NCBI RefSeq assembly: GCF_000332455.1
Contig: NZ_AOGY02000012.1
Coordinates: 1 to 48,454 of the forward strand
DNA length: 48,454 nt
Source: Leptospira vanthielii serovar Holland str. Waz Holland = ATCC 700522
Lineage (GTDB): Bacteria > Spirochaetota > Leptospiria > Leptospirales > Leptospiraceae
Direction of reading: 5' to 3'
Below, piece by piece: positions 35,991-45,259 of the stretch; within the stretch, counting starts at the first letter, position 1, and the number at the start of each line of letters is the position of its first letter. A model generated the notes under the pieces. That model saw only the letters and a list, made by a program, of their open reading frames with translations. It searched no databases and was not told the origin of the DNA. Both the position numbers and the translations under genes were made by a program.

Positions 35991-38900
35991 TTGTCGATAC
36001 ATTATTATGCTGGCCTTCATCTAGGTGAGATCACCACCGAACTTGGAAAACAAATTACCGAAGACCAAAGAGTAAGTCCTCTCAAACGACCTCTTGTTGT
36101 GGTTCCCAATCAAAATCTAATCCCATGGTTACGACTCAACTTACCAAAGTTTGATCCTTCGCACCTTTCTATAAACATCGAATTTACGTTTTTAGAAAAA
36201 GCCATTTTGAAAATTATATTCCAATCTCTGAATATACAAAATTACGAAGAACAGACGGCTCTCTATCAATACGAAACATTAAAACGAGATTGTTTTGCGC
36301 TACTTTATCAAAAACAAAACACATTACTGAAAAATTTTCCTGAGATGGAAAAATATTTAGAAGAGATACCTAAATTATACTATCTCTCTGATGTACTCAC
36401 CAAATATTTTAAAGACTATGAGCTCAACCGTGAAGAGTGGATCAAAGATTGGCTTGGCCTAGAAGCCAAAACGATCCCGAATGAACTGAAAAAAGATCCC
36501 TATTGGGATTTAGAAAAACAAATTTATACGGAGATTTACAAAGATAAGTCAAAACCTAAAAACCTATTTCGTTATTTGGAGGAAGGGAAACAATTACCTT
36601 TAAGTGGCGACTTACACTTGTTCTGTTTATCAAATCTTTCCGGAACCTACATTGATTTTTTAAAAGAAACGGCTCTTGCAGAAGATTCTAAACTAAAAGT
36701 ACATATCTACCAGTTTCACAATGGGAAAACCATTGGTAAAAATTCAGAAAAAACAAAAAACTATTTATCCAAGTTCTCCAAACCACAATCCTATTTGGCG
36801 AAAGAATTTGCAGAAGACCAGTATAACAAACAAAAGTCGAAGTTTATAAGTGGTGGGATGCTTTCCAAGTTAAAAGCGTTTTTATTGGAAGAATCTCCGA
36901 AAGCAGAAAACTATTTAGATGACCAAACTGTACGAGTTTGGAACGCTCCTTCAGTTTATCGTGAAGTAGAATCAATTGCGCATGATATATTACATAAAAT
37001 AAGTATAAACAAAGGGAAACTTAATTTATTAGATTTTGCCATCTTAGTGCCAAACATGAACGAATATCGATCTGCCGTGGAATGGGTGTTTGATGGCGGA
37101 ATTTACGCCACACAAAATATAGAAAATTTGCCAAAGTTAGTAAGGATACCCTACTCAATCACAGATTTAGTGGCAAAAGATACATCGCAGTTGTATTTGG
37201 CTCTGTCTACTTTGTTTCGTTGTATAACAAACGATCGATTTGAAAAAGAAGACATTCATAACTTGTTCAAAAATCCACTGATTGTAAGTGCAAATGAAAA
37301 TGATGAGGAAACACAACTCAAAGTTTTGGATTTAATTGATTCCTTAGGTTCCATTTACGAAGAAGAAAAAGAAAACAATCCTTATACTATTTCCTTCGGT
37401 CTCAAACGCGCTGTTGTATCTATGGTAGCTTGGGAAGAAGAAGCATGGAAAGAATTACAAATTGTCACAAAGCCAATTTCTTCCAACAAAACCATCATAC
37501 AATTTGTAGAAATTTGGAATCGGATCAAAAAAATCCAGCAGGGATTAAAAGATAAAATCTTAAACGCACCAAAGGAAGAACGATATCCTATCCTTGAAAA
37601 TTTGTTTCAAAATTTGTTTTCTTTTGAAGGAGAATGGGAAAGAGAACGAATTTATTTCAACCAATGGCTTCGATCCGTAGGATCTTGGTGTGACTCTGAC
37701 TGGAACAAAACAAAGGACTTTTTAGAAATGATTTCTTTGATCACGGAAGAAGTTTTTTCTGACATACCAATGCATCGGGGAAACTATTTAACTGAAGGTG
37801 TAACGGTTTCTCTTTTACAACCGATGCGACCCATTCCTTTTTTACATGTATACATTGCTGGACTTGGGGAAGGAAAATTTCCAGGTTCGGTTGATAGATC
37901 TAGGTTTAATTTGCGAAGGTTTGATTCTAAACCTTGGGATCTCAATCGAAGAGAAATTCAAGAGTCCTTATTTTGGGAGTCAATTCTTTCTGCAGAAGAA
38001 AGCATTACATTTTCTTATGTTGGTAAAAACACATTGGAAGACAAAGAATTCGAACCATGTTCCACTCTATTTGAAGTTATGACAGCGATGGAACTTAAAG
38101 AAGCAATCGAATTGCCACTAACATCGTACAGTCGATTTTTTGCCGAAAACTCATTCCCATCCTTTGATTATGTTCGTAATTTAGAACGGTTTCGAAACGC
38201 AGATACTATATTACCAAATCCAAATTTTACTGATCCTAAGCAGTTGGTGCCAATAGAAATTTTTGATAAAAGGTCCAATGAAATTACTGTCCAACAACTA
38301 ACCAATGGAATGAAAAATCCGATGTTAGGACCTTTATTAGAAAACCTTGGAAGGATTTGGGAGGATGAAGAAAACGAAACAGAAGAACCCTTCCGACTGA
38401 ATCATTTAGAAATCTATACGATTAAATCAATTTTTATTCCTATTTTTACTGAGTCCTTGGTTGTCGACAGACAATGGATTTGGGACAGGAATCAAATTCA
38501 ATCATATCTAAAAGAATTAACACACAAAGCAGAACAAAATGCAGAGTTTCCTTATGGTGCCTTTCACATAGTATCTTCTGAAGTTTTATTGGAAGAATTG
38601 GAAACTGTATCTGAACGATTTCGTATCTTGAAAGAATCACTCTTCCATCCAGAAGATAGGTTATCCTTTTTTAAAGCAGTATCCATTGGAGATACGGGAC
38701 TTCGAGATTGCAAAAAAATGGAACCTTACCAGATAACAGACGTATACGCACTGGTTGGGGAATGGGAAAACCTCATTGAAAAAGATGGGATATACTACTG
38801 GTTTTACACTGGTAGTTTATACGAAAAGCCAACAAAACCAAACGAGTATTTAAAGGATTATCTTGGAAAGATGGCTTATGTTTTGATTAGCGCCTGTTTG

Positions 38901-39296
38901 TTTAGAATTACAGGAAATCGTTTAATTATCATTCCTGCCAATGCAAAGGACTTCAAAAATGAAAGTTGGCTTGATCTCTCCAATCTTTTGGTGGAGGATT
39001 GCCAATCCTATTTAGATTCCGTTTTTCAACTAGTAATGGAAGAAAATCCAAAATACATTCCCAATGCAGGTCTGAATCTTTTCTTTTCGAAACATTCTTT
39101 GGAGGAAATTGAAGGAAATTTAGAGAGTGTTGATCTTTTATGGAATGAGTTTTTATTGGAAGAATCTGATACTATTATGCAATTTGAAAATAAGTTGATG
39201 AAACTTTCTCCTTACACAAAGGTTTTATTAGAAAATTTTTCCATCCTTTCGGTTTTAGGGATTTTTTTGCCACTTCTGAAAAAAGGATTTCGATAG
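35991..39296 (+). CDS. recC: Exodeoxyribonuclease V gamma subunit (RecC)
   Basis: I chose TTG 35991, since AAAGGG lies 6 bases upstream; another TTG at 35961 would add 10 residues. The product has 1101 residues, close to E. coli RecC (1122). Recognisable points are HYYAGLHLGEITTEL at the start, VVVPNQNLIPWLRLNL near residue 40, a degenerate helicase fold with NEYRSAVEWVFDGGIYA-like sequence and VSLLQPMRPIPFLHVYIAGLGEGKFPG, the conserved RecC segment, near 620. RecC recognises Chi and splits the strands in RecBCD. It is directly followed by recB with no gap and then recD, an uncommon but not unique order. Confidence 0.92.
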   Translation: MSIHYYAGLHLGEITTELGKQITEDQRVSPLKRPLVVVPNQNLIPWLRLNLPKFDPSHLSINIEFTFLEKAILKIIFQSLNIQNYEEQTALYQYETLKRDCFALLYQKQNTLLKNFPEMEKYLEEIPKLYYLSDVLTKYFKDYELNREEWIKDWLGLEAKTIPNELKKDPYWDLEKQIYTEIYKDKSKPKNLFRYLEEGKQLPLSGDLHLFCLSNLSGTYIDFLKETALAEDSKLKVHIYQFHNGKTIGKNSEKTKNYLSKFSKPQSYLAKEFAEDQYNKQKSKFISGGMLSKLKAFLLEESPKAENYLDDQTVRVWNAPSVYREVESIAHDILHKISINKGKLNLLDFAILVPNMNEYRSAVEWVFDGGIYATQNIENLPKLVRIPYSITDLVAKDTSQLYLALSTLFRCITNDRFEKEDIHNLFKNPLIVSANENDEETQLKVLDLIDSLGSIYEEEKENNPYTISFGLKRAVVSMVAWEEEAWKELQIVTKPISSNKTIIQFVEIWNRIKKIQQGLKDKILNAPKEERYPILENLFQNLFSFEGEWERERIYFNQWLRSVGSWCDSDWNKTKDFLEMISLITEEVFSDIPMHRGNYLTEGVTVSLLQPMRPIPFLHVYIAGLGEGKFPGSVDRSRFNLRRFDSKPWDLNRREIQESLFWESILSAEESITFSYVGKNTLEDKEFEPCSTLFEVMTAMELKEAIELPLTSYSRFFAENSFPSFDYVRNLERFRNADTILPNPNFTDPKQLVPIEIFDKRSNEITVQQLTNGMKNPMLGPLLENLGRIWEDEENETEEPFRLNHLEIYTIKSIFIPIFTESLVVDRQWIWDRNQIQSYLKELTHKAEQNAEFPYGAFHIVSSEVLLEELETVSERFRILKESLFHPEDRLSFFKAVSIGDTGLRDCKKMEPYQITDVYALVGEWENLIEKDGIYYWFYTGSLYEKPTKPNEYLKDYLGKMAYVLISACLFRITGNRLIIIPANAKDFKNESWLDLSNLLVEDCQSYLDSVFQLVMEENPKYIPNAGLNLFFSKHSLEEIEGNLESVDLLWNEFLLEESDTIMQFENKLMKLSPYTKVLLENFSILSVLGIFLPLLKKGFR

Positions 39297-42200
39297 ATGG
39301 AACATCCCCTACTCCACAAACCGAAGTTCATCGAAGCCTCAGCAGGCACGGGGAAAACCTACCTCATCATGGAAATGTTAGGTGACATCATGAAACATGA
39401 TGTAGAAAATAATATTCCTGAAAACAGAATTCTAAATACACTGATCCTTACCTTTACTGAAAAAGCTGCGGGAGAACTAAAGGGGCGACTCAAAACAAAA
39501 ATATTAGAACTTTCGGAAAATGGAAACAAACCTGGTTTTTATCGTTATTTGCGCGATTTAGACCAAGTTACCATATCTACTATCCACGGGTTTTGTAATA
39601 TGGTTTTAAAAGAATATCCGATTGAAACTCAAAACAATCCTAATGTTCGATTAACAAGCGCAGATGAAATTATCAAAAAAAGTTTTTATCTACTGAAACG
39701 AAACCATTGGGGAGGAAGAAACTTTGATGATCTAGCAAAGGATTTAATTGAGTCGAAAACCTTAGAAAAAGAATCTTCCATTACCTTTGCTGTATCCAAA
39801 CTTCTTTCCAATACAAAGAACTACCATTTTCCGGAAATTTTGACTTTGGAAAATGCCATCACCTCACCCAATATAGAAACAATTGTTTCTTCTCTAACCC
39901 AAGTGATCCAATCACTCAAGGGACCTGTCGGGACTTCCATTCACGAACAAGGAGACAAAAGAACAATTCAGAAATGGATAGAAAGTTGGCTGTCTATGGA
40001 TACGTTTTTAGCAGCAATTCTTTCAAGAGACATGGCAGTCCTCAGAACTGAATTACAAAGGATCGGGAGTTTTCAAAGGACAGCCGATAAGGTTTCTTAC
40101 CAAAACTTCGCATATCTTTTGTTAACAGGAAAAACAATCACAAAGAATCTAACTAAAGAAGCTGTCGATGTACAATCATTAATAGCAGTCCTCATATCCT
40201 TACTCGAAGAGACTTTTCCTAAAGATAGAATAGACTTGGATGGGGAATGGTTTTTGCAAGAGACAACACTTCGACTTGTAGAAGATACAAAATTACAATT
40301 AAAAACTGGGGATTCACTGACTTACGATCAAATGATTCTCAAAGTCCATGAAACGGTGGTTACTTCACCCAATCCATCACTAATCCAATCTCTAAAGGAA
40401 CGATACCAAATTTGTATTTTGGATGAGTTCCAAGACACAGACAAAAACCAATACCAAATCTTTCGTTCCCTCTTTGTGGATCCAAAAGATAAAACCCGAA
40501 TGTTATTTTGTATTGGAGACCCCAAACAAAGTATCTACGGATTTAGAGGAGCTGACATTGGAATTTATCTAGATGCAGCAAGTGACTTTGCCGACTCCAA
40601 AGATAGTTTATCGATAAACTACCGTTCCACAAAAGAAATTATCAATGGCTTAAACCTCCTCTTTCATAACGAAGAAAGAGAGTTGGGTGAAACTAATTTT
40701 TTCCCCATAGAAGAACCAGGCTCCCAAAAAGAAAACTACCAATACCATCCTGTTTCCTTCCCAAACGCATCTGAAATCAAATATACTTACACAGATCCAA
40801 ATGAATATGGGATTCATGTCATTCAATATGCAGACCACTTTCAAAATGTAAGTCAAGCGAGAAGTATTTGGGCAGAGTCCATAAAAAAAGAAATTTTCTC
40901 CTTTCAACAAAAAGAACAATCACTGTCGTTTTTAAAAAAAGATGAAAAAAAGGTTCAATCTGTAAAACTCAGAGATATTGCAGTGTTATGCGGAAGTAAG
41001 AAGGAAACGGAACTGATTGAAAAAACTTTATCAAAAGCAGGAATTCCCTGTTCCATCTACAAACAAAGAGGAATTTTCCAATCAAGAGAAGCAGATCAAA
41101 TTGAAAACTTATTAGAATGTTTAATTCAATCGAACAGTTCTCGCTCTTACAAACGAATTCTTTTTTCTGATCTTTTCGGTGTCCGTCCAGAAGATCTATC
41201 AAAATACAATGAACATTCTATTGATTCCTATGAGAAGTCACTCATTGATGTATGGTTAAAACTCATTCGAGACAATCGTTATGCGGCATTTTTCCGATCT
41301 GTTATGGATGAAACAAAAATCCTTTGGAACCAGGAACTCAAAAATTTAGAGTGGGAAAGAAAACGAACCAACTATAGACAAATCTTTCAGAGGTTACTGG
41401 AATTCCAAATTCGATCCAATGCAAACCTCACTGAGTTATTGGTAGAATTAAGAGAACTCAAACAAGCGAAAACTTCTCCAGAAGAAGAACCACTTTTTGA
41501 CCGGGAAACAGAGGATGATGCTGTTCAAATTCTAACTATCCATGCGTCCAAAGGTTTAGAATGGCCCATTGTATTTTTGTATTATTTTGGAACACGACCT
41601 CAAAACCTTACTAATTATGAATACCCGACCATCATCGAAGAAAATCGCAAAACAGAAAGAAGGTGGATCCTCAGTCTCTGGGATTCAAAAAACGGAAAAC
41701 AAAATGAATACAAACATTTTTTAAATGAACAAAAACGTTTGTTATACGTAGCCCTAACAAGACCGAATTTGAGACTGTATCTACCTCAATTATCTTGGGG
41801 GAAAGACTCTACTCAAAAATCTGGATATGGGAACATTCTATTAACCGAACTGGAACGAATCCAAGAATATCTAAAAACTCATTTAGATTCAAAAAATTGT
41901 TTCCTTTTCCGAAATGAAAACAACGCACAAACCATAGAAAAAACAAATAACGCCAAAAATTTAATCCAACCAAAAAATTTAAACTCTGCTGCTAGTTTTC
42001 TACCCACAGAGATCAAAACAGGAAGAATACTATTACAACATAGTTATACTAGCCTACAAACTTCACAAAGTCTTTTGACAAAGATTAATGAAGATACTTA
42101 TAAAGAAATTGAAGAGGCCCTTGAGCCAGAATCTTCTAAAATCAAATCGAACCTTCCTTCTAGTTCTAGAACTGGAAATTTCCTGCACCGCATACTAGAA

Positions 42201-42908
42201 TTATGCGATTTCTCTATTTTTGAACTCTCAATAGATAAAATTCTAAAACATCCGTCTTGGATTTGGGCATATAGCGAATCCATTCGCCAATACCCGATCA
42301 AACTGCCATTCGACTCAGAAGAACCTTTAGATTTGATTGTGGCCACTCTTTTGAAACGAGCCATGAAAGCAGAAATCACTCTAGCGGATGGAGATTGTTT
42401 TTCTTTGAGTGAATTAAAACCGGATGAAAAATCTTCAGAATTAAAATTCCATTTATATGTTCAAAAGATGTTAGAAAAGACAAATGCCCGGTTATCACCC
42501 GGGTTCGAAAACTATTTAAAAGGAGCTATCGATTTAGTTTTTTATAAAAATGGGAAATATTATATCGCCGATTACAAATCAAACCTTTTGCCAAATGATC
42601 TCTATGATAAAAACTCTGTAACCTCTTCCGTAATCGAAAAGGGATATATGATTCAAAAATCAGTTTATGCTTTGATTCTTTACGATTACCTCTCGTCTCT
42701 TTATGGAGAACAACCAGCTTTAGAACGTTTTGGAGGAGTATATTATCTTTTCCTGCGCGGTATGGGTACTACTAAAGACTCAGGAATCTACTCTGATCTT
42801 AAATCATCCCAAGAAGTCTGGACTTCAGAAACTTTCCTAGAGATCCGTAAGGAAGTTTTGGCTTATATTCAAGAAGCAGCTCTGAGTTTGGAGAAGATAT
42901 ATTTATGA
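39297..42908 (+). CDS. recB: Exodeoxyribonuclease V beta subunit (RecB)
   Basis: A 1203-residue UvrD-like helicase-nuclease. It shows Walker A EASAGTGKTYL near residue 14, LILTFTEKAAGELKGRL, Walker B LDEFQDTDKNQYQIF, IGDPKQSIYGFRGADI, SINYRST, ILTIHASKGLEWPIVF and LLYVALTRPN. The C-terminal nuclease domain is complete: GNFLHRILE, then GAIDLVFYKNGKYYIADYKSN near residue 1080 with the catalytic Asp/Asp/Lys. Helicase and nuclease should both be active. It starts the base after the recC stop and overlaps recD by 4 bp (ATGA). Confidence 0.95.
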   Translation: MEHPLLHKPKFIEASAGTGKTYLIMEMLGDIMKHDVENNIPENRILNTLILTFTEKAAGELKGRLKTKILELSENGNKPGFYRYLRDLDQVTISTIHGFCNMVLKEYPIETQNNPNVRLTSADEIIKKSFYLLKRNHWGGRNFDDLAKDLIESKTLEKESSITFAVSKLLSNTKNYHFPEILTLENAITSPNIETIVSSLTQVIQSLKGPVGTSIHEQGDKRTIQKWIESWLSMDTFLAAILSRDMAVLRTELQRIGSFQRTADKVSYQNFAYLLLTGKTITKNLTKEAVDVQSLIAVLISLLEETFPKDRIDLDGEWFLQETTLRLVEDTKLQLKTGDSLTYDQMILKVHETVVTSPNPSLIQSLKERYQICILDEFQDTDKNQYQIFRSLFVDPKDKTRMLFCIGDPKQSIYGFRGADIGIYLDAASDFADSKDSLSINYRSTKEIINGLNLLFHNEERELGETNFFPIEEPGSQKENYQYHPVSFPNASEIKYTYTDPNEYGIHVIQYADHFQNVSQARSIWAESIKKEIFSFQQKEQSLSFLKKDEKKVQSVKLRDIAVLCGSKKETELIEKTLSKAGIPCSIYKQRGIFQSREADQIENLLECLIQSNSSRSYKRILFSDLFGVRPEDLSKYNEHSIDSYEKSLIDVWLKLIRDNRYAAFFRSVMDETKILWNQELKNLEWERKRTNYRQIFQRLLEFQIRSNANLTELLVELRELKQAKTSPEEEPLFDRETEDDAVQILTIHASKGLEWPIVFLYYFGTRPQNLTNYEYPTIIEENRKTERRWILSLWDSKNGKQNEYKHFLNEQKRLLYVALTRPNLRLYLPQLSWGKDSTQKSGYGNILLTELERIQEYLKTHLDSKNCFLFRNENNAQTIEKTNNAKNLIQPKNLNSAASFLPTEIKTGRILLQHSYTSLQTSQSLLTKINEDTYKEIEEALEPESSKIKSNLPSSSRTGNFLHRILELCDFSIFELSIDKILKHPSWIWAYSESIRQYPIKLPFDSEEPLDLIVATLLKRAMKAEITLADGDCFSLSELKPDEKSSELKFHLYVQKMLEKTNARLSPGFENYLKGAIDLVFYKNGKYYIADYKSNLLPNDLYDKNSVTSSVIEKGYMIQKSVYALILYDYLSSLYGEQPALERFGGVYYLFLRGMGTTKDSGIYSDLKSSQEVWTSETFLEIRKEVLAYIQEAALSLEKIYL

Positions 42909-44713
42909 AACGAACAGAATCATCTTACATAGAAATGGCGAAAGAAATTATTACCTACTTCCCTCACATCCTAAAAAAACACGAACAGTTGATTGCAGAC
43001 CTGGTTGAAGCAAATCAAAATGGAGACCTCTATTTGTCTGTAAAAGATGGATATTCTATAGAAAGTTTTGAAAATCAATTTCCTTTTTATGTAGATGTGG
43101 TAGAGAACGAAAGAAGGCTTTATTTCCAAAAAACATATAAAGAAAAAATTCATTTTGAAAACAAGGTTAAAACCTTACTCACAAACCACAAGGACAACAA
43201 ACAAAATACCAAACCAGAGATTCATAAAATCGAATCCATTATCTCCCAATTAGAAACTCAGTTCCGAAACCCACTGGCGGTGGAGCAAAAACAAGCAGTG
43301 GTAGAATCCATTACCTCATCCTTGCGAATTATTGCCGGAGGTCCGGGGACCGGCAAAACAACTGTCGTTTCTTTTATTTTAAAGGTGTTAGGTGAGCTGC
43401 ACAGGCTACCAACTCCCAGTCGCATTGCACTAGTTGCACCAACCGGTCGTGCTGCACAAAGACTTACTGAATCCATTCAAAAGAATTTAAGTTACTTCAC
43501 AGATACAAAAGACCTAGTTTCCTCTTTACGTGGACAAACCATTCACAATTTATTAAAATATTTCCCCGACGCAAAAAAACCCTACTATGGGGATAAAAGA
43601 TACCTGCCCTTTGACCTAATCATCATGGATGAATCTTCAATGGTAGATATGACACTCATGAATTTATTTTTGGATTCTATTAGCTACAATACTCATTTAA
43701 TATTGTTAGGTGACAAAAACCAGCTACCATCTGTTGGACAAGGGGAAGTTCTAGCAGATCTCCTTACAGAATTCAAAAAACGGGGAGAATTCATTTCAGA
43801 ATTGAAAACAAACCATAGATCCTCTGCTTCTTCTGAATTTAGCAAATTTGCCGAACTAGTAAAAGATTCTTTTGACTCACCGAACATGAGCCCTTCCTTT
43901 CCCCATCCAAAAATTCTGGAATCCACCAAACACAACGAAGATGGCAATGATTTTATTTGGCTTCAAAAAGAAAAAACAAAACCGACCGATACCATTACCT
44001 TCAAAGATTGGAAGGGTGAAGATTTCATCCAATTTTTATGGAAAGAATTCTTTTTACCTACGGCAGTACTATCCACTGCACTCAATTGGAAAAAAGAAGA
44101 CCTAACTGCAAATAATAACAGAGAAACATTAGAAGGAATGATTTCGGAATATCGATGTTTGACGATTTTACGGAATGGATATTATGGAATCGAAGCCTTA
44201 CAAAATCGAATTCTTGAACTAGCAAAAAAACAACTCACATCTTTTAATGCCAATCCTAAAAACATAGAATACCGACATTTGGCAAAATCGTTTTACTTTG
44301 AAGGAATGCCCATCATTGTCAAAAGAAATGATCAAATCAGAAAACTATTCAACGGAGATATTGGCCTTGTTTTAAAAATCGATTCCGAACTAAGAGCCGT
44401 ATTTTCAATCGAAAATCGATTGTATTCTTTTGCTTTGGATACTTTGCCCGAACACGAACCTGCTTTTTTTCTAACAATCCATAAAAGCCAAGGATCCGAA
44501 TATAACACAATTTTACTCTATCTACCTCCCATCACCTCTTTCGATTCTCTTGAAACAAAAGAAATCCCCATCCTCAATCGGAGGATCTTATACACTGCGG
44601 TAACACGAGCAAAAAAAAAAGTCATCCTTATGGGAAACTACGATACGTGGAACCTTGGTCTCTCGACATTCAGAAAACGAAACACAGGTTTCCAATTAAC
44701 CTCGACTCTTTAA
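42905..44713 (+). CDS. recD: Exodeoxyribonuclease V alpha subunit (RecD)
   Basis: A 602-residue SF1B helicase, close to E. coli RecD (608). It shows Walker A IAGGPGTGKTTVV near residue 145, VAPTGRAAQRLTESI, Walker B IIMDESSMVDMTLMNLF, LLGDKNQLPSVGQGEVL, LKTNHRSS, AFFLTIHKSQGSEYNTI and RRILYTAVTRAKKKVIL, covering the helicase motifs in order. It is the fast 5'-3' motor of RecBCD. It is coupled to recB by ATGA and its 3' end overlaps the convergent gene by 18 bp. Confidence 0.95.
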   Translation: MKRTESSYIEMAKEIITYFPHILKKHEQLIADLVEANQNGDLYLSVKDGYSIESFENQFPFYVDVVENERRLYFQKTYKEKIHFENKVKTLLTNHKDNKQNTKPEIHKIESIISQLETQFRNPLAVEQKQAVVESITSSLRIIAGGPGTGKTTVVSFILKVLGELHRLPTPSRIALVAPTGRAAQRLTESIQKNLSYFTDTKDLVSSLRGQTIHNLLKYFPDAKKPYYGDKRYLPFDLIIMDESSMVDMTLMNLFLDSISYNTHLILLGDKNQLPSVGQGEVLADLLTEFKKRGEFISELKTNHRSSASSEFSKFAELVKDSFDSPNMSPSFPHPKILESTKHNEDGNDFIWLQKEKTKPTDTITFKDWKGEDFIQFLWKEFFLPTAVLSTALNWKKEDLTANNNRETLEGMISEYRCLTILRNGYYGIEALQNRILELAKKQLTSFNANPKNIEYRHLAKSFYFEGMPIIVKRNDQIRKLFNGDIGLVLKIDSELRAVFSIENRLYSFALDTLPEHEPAFFLTIHKSQGSEYNTILLYLPPITSFDSLETKEIPILNRRILYTAVTRAKKKVILMGNYDTWNLGLSTFRKRNTGFQLTSTL

Positions 44714-45217
44714 ATGTTGCAACACAGTCTCTAAATTCCCAAGAACTAAACCCCCGCCTGAATCTAAAATTGAAAACTCTAACATTAAATTTATGCTATT
44801 CCCAAAATCTTCGTTCACCAAATACCCATCATTATCTATCGCATAACCAGATACATGTGACTTTGTTTGAATTTTTGATTTGACAATCTCAGGAAGAATC
44901 CGTTTGTCATTTGAATATCCAAAAACACATTTGCCCTGACTGTAGGCGTAACCAACTTCGAAGGCAGTTCCATCATCAATACAGGCTCCTCGGAATGGAT
45001 TACAATTTGCAATGACAATATCACACTGACGAATGAGCGAAACATTCTCTTTGAATATTTGATTTGCTCTTTCCATCTGTATTTGGTTCGTCACTTCACC
45101 ATCAAAAGGACTCAAAGCCCGGTATCCAAATGTTTCACAAAGATTTTTAGCATTGGATAAAACTTCCATAGCATTTGGTAAAAAAACTTCCGGGCCCGCA
45201 AGATAGATTGTTTGCAT
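44696..45217 (-). CDS. Nucleoside 2-deoxyribosyltransferase
   Basis: A 173-residue protein starting at ATG 45217. IYLAGPEVFLPNA at the N-terminus, YRALSPFDGE near 33, CDIVIANCNPFRGACIDDGTAFEVGYAYSQGK near 65-95 (with the conserved DxGTAFExGYA holding the nucleophile Glu) and KCVFGYSND define the family. It exchanges bases between 2'-deoxynucleosides in purine/pyrimidine salvage. It is complete, convergent with recD, and 42 bp downstream (in minus sense) of the TonB receptor gene lies its start, so it could be read from the same transcript. Confidence 0.92.
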   Translation of the reverse strand: MQTIYLAGPEVFLPNAMEVLSNAKNLCETFGYRALSPFDGEVTNQIQMERANQIFKENVSLIRQCDIVIANCNPFRGACIDDGTAFEVGYAYSQGKCVFGYSNDKRILPEIVKSKIQTKSHVSGYAIDNDGYLVNEDFGNSINLMLEFSILDSGGGLVLGNLETVLQHLKSRG

Positions 45218-45259
45218 ACTTAATTCTAACTGAAGCCGGGAAAAGATTTAAAGAATTTT